Positions 8,589 through 15,698 of a DNA stretch of 64,000 bases are shown one piece after another. How positions within the stretch are numbered: position 1 is the stretch's first letter; each line of letters starts with the position of its first letter. Location: NCBI RefSeq assembly GCF_000019525.1, contig NC_010506.1, positions 2,356,001 to 2,420,000 of the forward strand, written 5' to 3'. The stretch comes from Shewanella woodyi ATCC 51908 (GTDB lineage: Bacteria > Pseudomonadota > Gammaproteobacteria > Enterobacterales > Shewanellaceae). The translations under genes and the position numbers were made by a program. The notes beneath the pieces are model-generated. The model searched no databases, was not told the DNA's origin, and saw only the letters and a list, made by a program, of their open reading frames with translations.

Positions 8589-9368
8589 ATGGCTAAGTTA
8601 ATCAATGTGCACGCTTTTAAAAGCTCGCAACCACAAGCATTAAGAGACGTTCCCATCTATATTCCCAGTATTGTTGTGATACAAGCGGGGGCTAAACTGC
8701 TGAGTTGGCAAAGTGATACGTTAACGTTCGAGAGGGGGACTTGGTTGTTTGCTCATGCTGAGCAATCGCTTACTTTTATTAATCACCCTGCTAATTTTAC
8801 ATTTCGCTCAATTCAAATTTGTTTCTTATCGCCTCCTTCCTCAGCGATTATGGAGTCGATGGTTGATGAGAGAGGGAGGCGTTTAACCAAATCACCTAAA
8901 GTGGTCTCTAATACAAAGCTTGATTTTGCTTTGAAACAGCTACTTGCTATGCAAGAGCTGGACTTTACCGAGCAGACTCAGCAACACTACCTTGATGCCT
9001 TTTATCAAATACTGTTAGAAGCTGGGTTACTGCAGCTGCTTTTCCCTGGGGCTGATCTTTCAATGCGAGAGAGGGTATGTCGGTTTTTGAGTAATGAGCC
9101 CGCTAAGGCTCATTCCATTGATGAGCTTTGTACACACTTAGGCCAGAGTCGATCGACGTTAACACGACGGTTAGCTGATGAGAGTACCAGTTATCGTGAA
9201 CTCTTAAGTGAGACTCGTATGCTCCATGCGCTCAGTTTGATGCAGACCAGACCCTACAAGCAGTTGGAGCTGGCATTGGCCTGCGGTTATCAGTCTGAAA
9301 CTCGCTTTGGTCAACGTTTCCTTAAGCAGTTTGGACTCACTCCTAAGCAGTATATGAAGACGCTTTAA
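8589..9368 (+). CDS. AraC family transcriptional regulator
   Basis: In this 259-residue protein, the C-terminal 95 residues form the double helix-turn-helix of AraC/XylS regulators. The pattern SIDELCTHLGQSRSTLTRRL is the first HTH, and LALACGYQSETRFGQRFLKQFGLTPKQYM is the second with the signature region. The N-terminal 150 residues resemble a cupin-like sensing domain but give no ligand clue. It lies 22 bases after the exported PEBP protein and probably shares its transcript, so it may control that gene or its own operon. Confidence 0.9.
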   Translation: MAKLINVHAFKSSQPQALRDVPIYIPSIVVIQAGAKLLSWQSDTLTFERGTWLFAHAEQSLTFINHPANFTFRSIQICFLSPPSSAIMESMVDERGRRLTKSPKVVSNTKLDFALKQLLAMQELDFTEQTQQHYLDAFYQILLEAGLLQLLFPGADLSMRERVCRFLSNEPAKAHSIDELCTHLGQSRSTLTRRLADESTSYRELLSETRMLHALSLMQTRPYKQLELALACGYQSETRFGQRFLKQFGLTPKQYMKTL

Positions 9369-9389
9369 GGTTGAACAACAAAGTTAGAT

Positions 9390-9998
9390 CTACATTTTTA
9401 TAAAATGAAGCAAGCGATTATTGGCAGGCATAGTGTGGTCAGCCATTAGCTTCAGACCTTGCTCTTTTGCAAGTTGAATAATCCACTCAATATCGCGTAT
9501 CGCACTTTGAGGGTTTTGCTCTGCTAGCCAGATATCGAATCTGGCATTACTTTCACTGGTGTAGTTTCCTTCATAATTAAATGGCCCGTAGATACAGAGT
9601 TGCCCCTGGGATTGTAAATGCTCTCCGACGCCGTTAAAAAAAGCTTTTACCATCTCTTTGGCCATGATGTGGAGCGTATTGGCGGTGAACATAGCATCGA
9701 TATTAGCCTGTTTTGCTAGCGGCCAAGTTTGGGTCACATCGAGAGCTAATGGTTGTCGTAAATTCATTAGCTGTACTTGGGCTAATCTCATCTCTATGCC
9801 TTCAAGATAGCCCTGTTGATCACTGGTTTGCCAGATAAGATGCGGCAGATGTTGTGCAAAGTGGACAGCATGCTGCGCTGTACCTGTGCCTATCTCCAAA
9901 AGGTGTGTTGAGTTTAAAAATAGTGGCCTTATCACATCAAGGATAGGGGCTTTATTGTTTTCACAAGCTTGGGAAAAGGGGAGCTGATTTATGTTCAT
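9390..9998 (-). CDS. DUF938 family SAM-dependent methyltransferase-like protein
   Basis: A 202-residue Rossmann-fold protein starting MNINQLPFSQACENNKAPIL, the characteristic DUF938 N-terminus, with the SAM-binding glycine loop LLEIGTGTAQHAVHFA and the acidic-strand region LALDVTQTWP. MFTANTLHIM and CIYGPFNYEGNYTSESNARFD are family landmarks shared with eukaryotic METTL26. The substrate is unknown. It converges on the AraC gene with only 21 bases between them and is transcribed alone. Confidence 0.88.
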   Translation of the reverse strand: MNINQLPFSQACENNKAPILDVIRPLFLNSTHLLEIGTGTAQHAVHFAQHLPHLIWQTSDQQGYLEGIEMRLAQVQLMNLRQPLALDVTQTWPLAKQANIDAMFTANTLHIMAKEMVKAFFNGVGEHLQSQGQLCIYGPFNYEGNYTSESNARFDIWLAEQNPQSAIRDIEWIIQLAKEQGLKLMADHTMPANNRLLHFIKM

Positions 9999-10095
9999 TC
10001 TATTAGGCCCAAAGAATAGGAGATCTTAATTTGATACTGTATCTTGTTCTTTCTTTTCAAAGAAGGGAAGTTTAAGCGTTTATGGAGAGCTGGAT

Positions 10096-10593
10096 ATGAA
10101 ACTTATCAGTGTAGCTCAGGAGCATATTCGCCAGATGATGCTCTGGTTTGATGATAAAGACTCACTGTATTCCTGGGCAGGTCCTGGTTTTCGTTATCCA
10201 TTTACCTATGATAGCTTCATTGAAGATCTTAATCTGGATGCGTTAATCTCATTCTCTTTGGTCAATGATACTGGTGAGCTTGTCGGGTTCGGTCAGTGTT
10301 ATCGCCGTAATGGTAAATGTCACCTAGGACGCCTCGTTATTGCCCCCCATTTTCGAGGGCAAACTTGTCAGATAGCACCATCTAAAACGATGAAAGTAAG
10401 TCACTACCTGATCTTGGCCTTAAGTGAACAGGGATGTGAGGTATTAGAGCTCCCTCTTGTCTCTGGTTCTGTCTCTTTGTTTGTGTTAAATCATAATCTT
10501 CCAGCCCTTAATCTCTATCTGTCTTTAGGCTTTGTTGAGAGCCAGTACCCTGAAGCTATTCCGATTGATAACTGTCTCTACATGGTGAAATAA
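10096..10593 (+). CDS. GNAT family N-acetyltransferase
   Basis: A 165-residue single-domain protein with GNAT topology: an N-terminal strand-helix, the strand LVGFGQCYRR, then LGRLVIAPHFRGQ, which matches the acetyl-CoA-binding motif A (V-P--RG-G) although the Gly-rich loop is imperfect. The C-terminal NLPALNLYLSLGFVE is the usual GNAT end. The acceptor substrate cannot be read from sequence. GGAG lies before the start. The OsmC-family gene follows after 36 bases, so the two probably form an operon. Confidence 0.82.
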   Translation: MKLISVAQEHIRQMMLWFDDKDSLYSWAGPGFRYPFTYDSFIEDLNLDALISFSLVNDTGELVGFGQCYRRNGKCHLGRLVIAPHFRGQTCQIAPSKTMKVSHYLILALSEQGCEVLELPLVSGSVSLFVLNHNLPALNLYLSLGFVESQYPEAIPIDNCLYMVK

Positions 10594-10629
10594 TTTTAAT
10601 CTTAGTGATATGAAATGTAAGGAGTATTA

Positions 10630-11097
10630 ATGTCTGAGTACCTTGCCAATATTAGCTGGAAGAGAGCCGCTGATGAGGCATTTATTGATAATGAATATAG
10701 CCGAGGTCATCAGTGGTCTTTTGATGGCGGAGTCGAGATTTCAGCTTCCTCTTCACCTCATATTGTTCCTCTGCCGTTTTCTGTGGAGGCTAATGTTGAT
10801 CCAGAGGAGGCATTTGTCGCTTCACTTTCAAGTTGTCATATGTTGTTCTTTTTGGGGATTGCGGCAAAAAGGCGGTGGGTCGTTGATGCTTATCATGATA
10901 ATGCTGTGGGAGTAATGGGGCTGGATGAAAATGGGAAAATGGCGATGACTAAGGTACTGCTTAGGCCCAAAGTGACGTTTTCAGGAGAAAAGCAACCAAG
11001 CTTGGCTCAACTTGAAAAAGTGCATCACCAATCCCATGAACAGTGCTTTATTGCGAACTCAGTAAAAACAGAGGTGGTCACTGAAATCGTATTTTAG
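10630..11097 (+). CDS. OsmC family peroxiredoxin-like protein
   Basis: A 155-residue OsmC/Ohr-fold protein with the two conserved redox cysteines, one in ASLSSCHMLFFLGIAAK and one in HEQCFIANSVK. This is the arrangement used by OsmC and Ohr to reduce organic hydroperoxides. The sequence is closer to the general OsmC group than to Ohr, so the natural substrate is open. AAGGAG sits at good spacing before the ATG. It lies 36 bases after the GNAT gene. Confidence 0.9.
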   Translation: MSEYLANISWKRAADEAFIDNEYSRGHQWSFDGGVEISASSSPHIVPLPFSVEANVDPEEAFVASLSSCHMLFFLGIAAKRRWVVDAYHDNAVGVMGLDENGKMAMTKVLLRPKVTFSGEKQPSLAQLEKVHHQSHEQCFIANSVKTEVVTEIVF

Positions 11098-11152
11098 CGA
11101 AAAGAAGTTGATGCTGGGCGGGGGGATAAAGTGTCAACTATTTAAAAGTAAG

Positions 11153-11174
11153 TCGAGTACTGGCCTACTCGACC
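11153..11174 (+). terminator. Hairpin downstream of the OsmC gene
   Basis: GTCGAGTA pairs perfectly with TACTCGAC across the loop CTGGCC. No T-run follows, so this may be a weak terminator or an mRNA-stabilising hairpin. Confidence 0.35.
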
Positions 11175-11310
11175 TAACCTGAGTTGTAAATGATGACAAG
11201 CTCTTAGGCTAGTTTCATGACTCTACATTCAAAAAACAGCAAAATAATTGGTGGCAGATCCACTACTTGTGCTCGCTCCCTAGGCGTTCTTACGTTTGTA
11301 CATTTTGGTT

Positions 11311-11383
11311 AGACACTGCACAAGTCAACTCAAGAGTTAACATTAACAAACTATCTGTCTAAAAAATTAGACTAAAAGTGTCT
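11311..11383. promoter_or_regulatory. Candidate operator region of the XRE cassette
   Basis: AGACACT at 11311 and its inverse AGTGTCT at 11377 flank a perfect 6-4-6 palindrome, GTCTAAAAAATTAGAC (11357-11372). All three carry the half-site core AGAC/GTCT. The block is 80-150 bp before the XRE start, a normal place for regulator binding. That the XRE protein binds here is an inference. Confidence 0.4.
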
Positions 11384-11464
11384 GTAGTGTTAAAAATATG
11401 TTCTCCCTTTTAAAGGGCAGAGCTATATATCTTTTTATCAACGGCCAGTGGAAAAAAGGAATTT

Positions 11465-11746
11465 ATGTTCACAACACCAGAGATAGTCAAATCGCTTCGG
11501 TTGTCACAAGGATACAGTGTCACTGAACTGGCAAGTAAGATGGGGTGCAGTCGACAAACCATATATAACTGGGAGGATGGGGTCTCAGAACCTAAACTGT
11601 CTCAGTTTCTGCATTTATGTGTGATTGTGGGGCTTAATCCAAATAATTTACTTCCTAAAATACCTTCAAAAATGAGTAAAACACAGATCACAGACAAGGA
11701 GTTTCAAGATGATAATCAGCAATCCTCCACTGATTTCACAAAGTAG
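11465..11746 (+). CDS. Small XRE family helix-turn-helix regulator
   Basis: In this 93-residue protein, residues 5-60 are a standard XRE/Cro HTH: SLRLSQGYSVTELASKMG, then the recognition helix CSRQTIYNWEDG, then LSQFLHLCVIVGLNP. About 30 polar residues follow, whose coding DNA overlaps the next gene by 38 bases in another frame. AAAAAAGGA precedes the start. No sensor domain is visible. The arrangement suggests it regulates the repeat-peptide gene and membrane-protein gene that follow. Confidence 0.85.
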   Translation: MFTTPEIVKSLRLSQGYSVTELASKMGCSRQTIYNWEDGVSEPKLSQFLHLCVIVGLNPNNLLPKIPSKMSKTQITDKEFQDDNQQSSTDFTK

Positions 11747-12065
11747 TCAGCTAAAATCAATATCCTCAAGTGAAGTAGGGATCACACGGAAGACAACTGG
11801 GGGAGATGTTCAGCCACCACCAAAAATTCAAGCTGAAGGACCAGTGATCACACCAAACACAACTGGAGGGGCACTTCAACCACCACCAAAAATTCATGCT
11901 GAAGGACCAGTGATCACACCAAAGACCACAGGTGGAGCACTGCAACCCCCACCAAAAATCCATAATGATGAGATGGTGACTTACGCACGAGGCGCTTCAG
12001 GAGTTATCTCTTCTGACGCTGATAAAACGATAGGTGCCCATACCTCCATATCCGTTAATGTGTGA
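11709..12065 (+). CDS. Proline-rich peptide with three 22-residue repeats, unknown function
   Basis: This 118-residue protein matches no family I recognise. Residues 1-24 are a polar leader, residues 25-90 are three tandem 22-residue repeats of the form ITPxTTGGALQPPPKIHAEG, and a 28-residue tail ends VTYARGASGVISSDADKT-. There is no signal peptide, membrane segment or cysteine. The start is well supported: AAGGAG lies seven bases before ATG, inside the end of the XRE gene, giving a 38-base overlap and probable coupling. Over the core of repeats 2 and 3, seven of 13 codons differ and all seven changes are synonymous, which indicates selection on the protein. It could be a multi-core secreted or modified peptide, a signalling peptide, or an adaptor with repeated PPPK docking sites. 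Confidence 0.75.
   Translation: MIISNPPLISQSSQLKSISSSEVGITRKTTGGDVQPPPKIQAEGPVITPNTTGGALQPPPKIHAEGPVITPKTTGGALQPPPKIHNDEMVTYARGASGVISSDADKTIGAHTSISVNV
11781..11978 (+). repeat. Three tandem 66-bp coding repeats
   Basis: Units at 11781-11846, 11847-11912 and 11913-11978 each encode 22 residues in frame. Units 1 and 2 are nearly identical over their last 13 codons. Unit 3 diverges at its C-terminal end, where AEGP becomes NDEM. Confidence 0.9.
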
Positions 12066-12165
12066 TATTCAGTTAGGTTTAAGCAGTGAAGGTTAATGTA
12101 TTTAACACTTTTACTTTAATTGTGTTTTTACTGGTTGAAGTTAGGAATAGGATGTTTCCAAACTT

Positions 12166-12708
12166 ATGTTAGAGTATTTTTCACTGTTTAACCGCATTGA
12201 ATGGGCGCTTATCATCATAGCTTTTGCTGTGAGTGCCAAATCTGCCAATATCCGTTGGTTGACGGGGACATTGATTGTTTTAAAGACGATTGATGTTTTA
12301 GTTATTGACATTATTTTACAGTGGGGAGGTTTTTATTACCTTGCTATCTCATTTTATGATGTCGTTATTATTGCAATGATACTGAATCGGCAAAAAACAG
12401 CCTCCTGGATTGCTGGTCTGAATATTCCAGTATTGAGTCGACTTGCACTAGGTTCTGCCCAATATTATAAACTGACAAGTAATGAGATCTGTTTAATTTT
12501 ACTGTATCTAGCGTCAATTTTGGTTAATCTACTCTCTTTGAGTGAACGTTTAGTCCGTAAGTACACTGAGTTTGAACCTATGTTTTTCTACAATATATAT
12601 CCTGAGGCGAAGCTTACATTAACAACTTTAAGCATTTTAATTCTCTGCTCTGTTGCGATAAATGGTGCGAACAATCTCTATCGGGACAGGAAAGGACAAA
12701 AATTATAA
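12166..12708 (+). CDS. Multi-pass membrane protein, unknown family
   Basis: A 180-residue hydrophobic protein with about five predicted membrane segments, near residues 12-28, 32-53, 56-74, 106-125 and 150-167, and short polar loops. A charged stretch, SERLVRKYTEFEP, lies between segments 4 and 5. I recognise no transporter, holin, CPBP-protease or signalling motif. It lies 100 bases after the repeat peptide on the same strand and may be its exporter, receptor or immunity partner, but this is inference from position only. The ribosome site is weak (AGGATG about 12 bases upstream). Confidence 0.7.
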   Translation: MLEYFSLFNRIEWALIIIAFAVSAKSANIRWLTGTLIVLKTIDVLVIDIILQWGGFYYLAISFYDVVIIAMILNRQKTASWIAGLNIPVLSRLALGSAQYYKLTSNEICLILLYLASILVNLLSLSERLVRKYTEFEPMFFYNIYPEAKLTLTTLSILILCSVAINGANNLYRDRKGQKL

Positions 12709-12722
12709 TTTAATGGTGAAGC

Positions 12723-12768
12723 ATGAGTTGGTTACTAATGGGGAAACCTTCAAAGTAAACCAACTCAT
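12723..12768. other. Long hairpin between the membrane-protein gene and the convergent small gene
   Basis: ATGAGTTGGTTACT pairs with AGTAAACCAACTCAT (one bulge) across a 17-base loop, giving a stem of about 14 bp. No T-run follows on either strand, so it is not a typical terminator. It may protect convergent transcripts from decay. Confidence 0.5.
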
Positions 12769-12799
12769 TAAAAGATGAGCATTTTGCTAATGTATATGG

Positions 12800-13069
12800 C
12801 TAACTTTCAGCTTTTCCTGCTTCTTTGGCTTTCTTAATATCAAAATTATCCAGTAGAAGAAGGTTGTCGGCTAAGGCGGATTTGAGCTTAGTTGCGGGAG
12901 GCGTTTTTTTATCACGACTTAATGACTCTCTTCGCGTGACAGACTCTAATAGTGCTTCAAGCTTTTCGGGGGATTCAAGCTCGAGATCCGGAAGCTTTTT
13001 ACTGCTAGCGTCATTATAAAGTTTAAACTCATTCTTTAGGTGCTCTTGAGCTTCTTTAATTCTATTCAT
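12800..13069 (-). CDS. Small charged helical protein, unknown function
   Basis: An 89-residue protein when started at the ATG at 13069, which has GGAGAAG at good spacing; an upstream ATG at 13099 has no such site. The protein is rich in Lys, Glu and Leu (MNRIKEAQEHLKNEFKLYND, then SPEKLEALLESVTRRESLSR) and looks fully helical, with no signal peptide or membrane segment. No family is recognised. It converges on the XRE/peptide/membrane-protein cassette, and whether it belongs to that unit is unclear. Confidence 0.6.
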   Translation of the reverse strand: MNRIKEAQEHLKNEFKLYNDASSKKLPDLELESPEKLEALLESVTRRESLSRDKKTPPATKLKSALADNLLLLDNFDIKKAKEAGKAES

Positions 13070-13205
13070 CTGCGCTTCTCCATTTAAAATAAATGTCATC
13101 TAATTAAGCTAGTTCATAAGATGGGTTTACGCAAATTATTGAATTTCTCAATATTAAAGTGAATTCATTGCTCTTTTGGTTTAATTGTATGATCTAGTTT
13201 GGTTA

Positions 13206-13237
13206 GAAAAAGACCCTTTTGATGCCAAAAGGGTCTC
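13206..13237 (-). terminator. Terminator of cpdB
   Basis: Read on the minus strand, AGACCCTTTTG pairs with CAAAAGGGTCT and is followed by a run of five T, 58 bases after the cpdB stop codon. Confidence 0.8.
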
Positions 13238-13294
13238 TGTTAGTCAAAACCGACTAGGTTAGGCTTAAATGAGACAGCCTTGTAGTATGTTGAC

Positions 13295-15358
13295 CTACTT
13301 AGTCACTGGTGTGGTTAGGTCAATATTGTAGATGGCAAAGCCAAACTCATCGGTTAAATCTGTGCGTTTAGTTAATGGGCGAACTTGGTTATCGATAACA
13401 AATTTATCAGCAAGTTCACTGTCTTGGGTTTCAAAGCGGATATCTAATTGAGTGGCAGTATCGATCGTCACAAAGTCCCAGTTATTGTCAGCAGAAGGAT
13501 CCACTTCTCCATTGGTCTCTGTTTCATCTGTGATGTACTGAGCTAGTGCCTCACGATTACTGTCTGGCAACTCCATGATGACGTAGTCCGCTCCTGTACC
13601 TGCAAACTTACCACCAAATGCGCGGTAGTTATTGGTTGCGACGATAAACTCTTTCTTAGCTAATTCGTCACCGGTGAATACCGTATCATCTTGGGTATAA
13701 GCCAAGTCAACAATGCGGTTTGCATCTTCATTGACAAGCTTACAATCCCCATCGAACTTAGTAGGTTGAGTGACATCTATTTTGTAAGTCACACCATCGA
13801 TAACATCGAAGTTGTAAGTTCGGTGCGTGTCCCAGTTAATTAGGTTTTGTGGTGTCGAGATGTTTGGATCAATCTGATTAAACTGGTTTGCACTGCACTC
13901 CAACCAATCTTTGAGCTCTGCGCCAGTAAGCTTAACGGCAACCATGGTATTTGGATAGAGGTAAAGATCGGCGGCATTCTTATAGGTCAGATCTCCTGCT
14001 GGTACTTGCACGTAAGAGTCTGCGTCAGCAGCGGTGCTGTGACGTCCGCCAGCTTTAAATGGAGCAGCCGCAGAAAGCACCGGAATATCTTTTAATGCGT
14101 CGGTTAGGTTAGCTTTGACTTTAGCTATCTGCGCATCAGAGACAATCTGCACTGATGGATCATCCTGCACTAAGGTCAGGAAGCTATACATATCAGCAGA
14201 GGCTTTACCAATAGGCTGATCTACGTAGCTAAGTGTGCCTTGATGCTCAAGTGCTACAGCGTCACGAATACCATTATCGGCAGTGACGAGTTCAGGCTGT
14301 TCTGCATTTTTGTCATATATCGGTGATGCTTTTGCTGAGCGGTCGATGACAACCCAAGCGCCGTTCTGCATCTCGAGTTTAAGATCGACAATACCTAAGT
14401 TATCACCCCAACGACCAGGCATTACAGCTGCCACACCGTTGATTGTTCCTTTCTCTAGGTCAGCGTTTTCCAATCCTTCAAAGGTAGCTGATGGAAAAAC
14501 TGAGTGGCTGTGGCCAAAGGTGATTGCATCAATCCCCTCAACCAGTGAGAGTGCATAGGTGGCATTTTCATCGTTAACATCAACCGGATTTGATGGCGTG
14601 CCGACACCTGAGTGAGGAATGGCAACAATCACATCCGCACCTTCAGCTTTCATCATAGGGATGAACTTTTCTGCGGCTTCAACAATCCCAAGTACAGTTA
14701 CTTTGCCTGAAAGGTTTTGTTTATCCCAAAGTAGAATTTGTGGAGGAACAAAGCCGATATAACCAATTTTGACGGTTTGTTGATCGCCATTGCTGTCGAT
14801 GACGGTTTTCTCTTCGATGATGTAAGGGGTGAAGAGGTTATCGCCCTTGGCTTTACCTTCCCAGCAGTCAGCTTCACATAATACGTTAGCATTGATATAG
14901 GGGAAGTTTGCACCAGCTAGGGCTTCCTCTAAGAAATCTAGCCCGTAGTTGAACTCGTGGTTACCAATATTACCTACAGAGTAGCCTAGGGTATTCATCG
15001 CTTTATAGGCAGGGTGTGTGCCACCTATGGTGTTATCGCGTTTGAAATTGTCGGCAACATAATCCCCCATTGGACTACCTTGCAGCAGGTCACCATTATC
15101 AACTAAAACAAAGTTGTTAACCTCAGCGCCTTGTTGTTTGATTAGGCTAGCGGTTCTTGCTAAGCCTATGGTTGGATCATACTTTGTTTTGTAATAGTCA
15201 TAATCCATGATGTTAGTGTGTAGATCTGAGGTTTCAAGAATTCTAAGGTCAACCTGTACGGCTGCAACCTGTTCGTTGTTATCATCTGAACCACAGGCAA
15301 CTAACCCTAGTGTGGATGCGATCACTACCGCTAAAACTTTTTTATTAAACATATCCAT
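13295..15358 (-). CDS. cpdB: 2',3'-cyclic-nucleotide 2'-phosphodiesterase/3'-nucleotidase, lipoprotein form
   Basis: A 687-residue enzyme with the N-terminal calcineurin-like metallophosphoesterase domain (LRILETSDLHTN, LVDNGDLLQGSP, GNIGNHEFNYG, ITFGHSHSVFP) and the C-terminal 5'-nucleotidase domain (FIVATNNYRAFGG). The string ETSDLHTNIMDYDYY is typical of CpdB and separates it from UshA-type enzymes. It would release nucleosides and phosphate from 2',3'-cyclic and 3' nucleotides outside the cytoplasm. The signal sequence ends in LGLVAC, so the protein should be lipidated at Cys22, whereas E. coli CpdB is a soluble periplasmic enzyme. It is transcribed alone. Confidence 0.92.
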   Translation of the reverse strand: MDMFNKKVLAVVIASTLGLVACGSDDNNEQVAAVQVDLRILETSDLHTNIMDYDYYKTKYDPTIGLARTASLIKQQGAEVNNFVLVDNGDLLQGSPMGDYVADNFKRDNTIGGTHPAYKAMNTLGYSVGNIGNHEFNYGLDFLEEALAGANFPYINANVLCEADCWEGKAKGDNLFTPYIIEEKTVIDSNGDQQTVKIGYIGFVPPQILLWDKQNLSGKVTVLGIVEAAEKFIPMMKAEGADVIVAIPHSGVGTPSNPVDVNDENATYALSLVEGIDAITFGHSHSVFPSATFEGLENADLEKGTINGVAAVMPGRWGDNLGIVDLKLEMQNGAWVVIDRSAKASPIYDKNAEQPELVTADNGIRDAVALEHQGTLSYVDQPIGKASADMYSFLTLVQDDPSVQIVSDAQIAKVKANLTDALKDIPVLSAAAPFKAGGRHSTAADADSYVQVPAGDLTYKNAADLYLYPNTMVAVKLTGAELKDWLECSANQFNQIDPNISTPQNLINWDTHRTYNFDVIDGVTYKIDVTQPTKFDGDCKLVNEDANRIVDLAYTQDDTVFTGDELAKKEFIVATNNYRAFGGKFAGTGADYVIMELPDSNREALAQYITDETETNGEVDPSADNNWDFVTIDTATQLDIRFETQDSELADKFVIDNQVRPLTKRTDLTDEFGFAIYNIDLTTPVTK

Positions 15359-15649
15359 CGTTCTCTTTATATTTAGACCCCAGAAGAGCGTTTTTATGCT
15401 CTTCCATTTAGCTGATGGTTACTCTCTGTTAACGTTACTCAGCTTGATGGATTATATAGAGATCCAATGGCTTTTATGTGACATGAGGTAGGCTTGTTGT
15501 GATGATATCTCTGAATTAACTCTTGTTCGCTTAAAATGTGAACTTGGTGTTTTACACGTTGTTTTATTTGTTAGTGCTATGTTTGTTTTGCTCTCAATTT
15601 GTTCGAGTTTAATAAAAGGCCCATGGTAATCGAAATAAAAGACAGGCAT
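15359..15649. other. Intergenic region upstream of cpdB
   Basis: About 290 bp separate cpdB from the Dcp terminator. A likely minus-strand -10 (TATAAT) lies near 15454-15459. A hairpin (AGAGC/GCTCT) lies near 15387-15403 in the cpdB leader. The short ORFs here have no ribosome sites, and I call none as genes. Confidence 0.45.
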
Positions 15650-15678
15650 AAAAAAGCACGGCATTAGCCGTGCTTTTT
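15650..15678 (-). terminator. Terminator of the Dcp gene
   Basis: Read on the minus strand, AAAAGCACGGC pairs with GCCGTGCTTTT across TAAT and is followed by T residues. It is 20 bases beyond the stop codon. Confidence 0.88.
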
Positions 15679-15698
15679 ACTTTCATTAGCCTCTTGGT

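Noticed and set aside
11766..11963. 65-residue antisense frame across the peptide repeats
   Set aside because: It exists only because the 66-bp repeats are a multiple of three and low in stop codons on both strands. It has no ribosome site, and the silent changes between repeats preserve the plus-strand protein.
11781..11978. Tandem repeats as a possible CRISPR-like array
   Set aside because: The repeats are contiguous 66-bp coding units without spacers and keep an open frame.
15207..15664. Two short frames upstream of cpdB
   Set aside because: One lies largely inside cpdB in the other direction; neither has a ribosome site or recognisable protein features.
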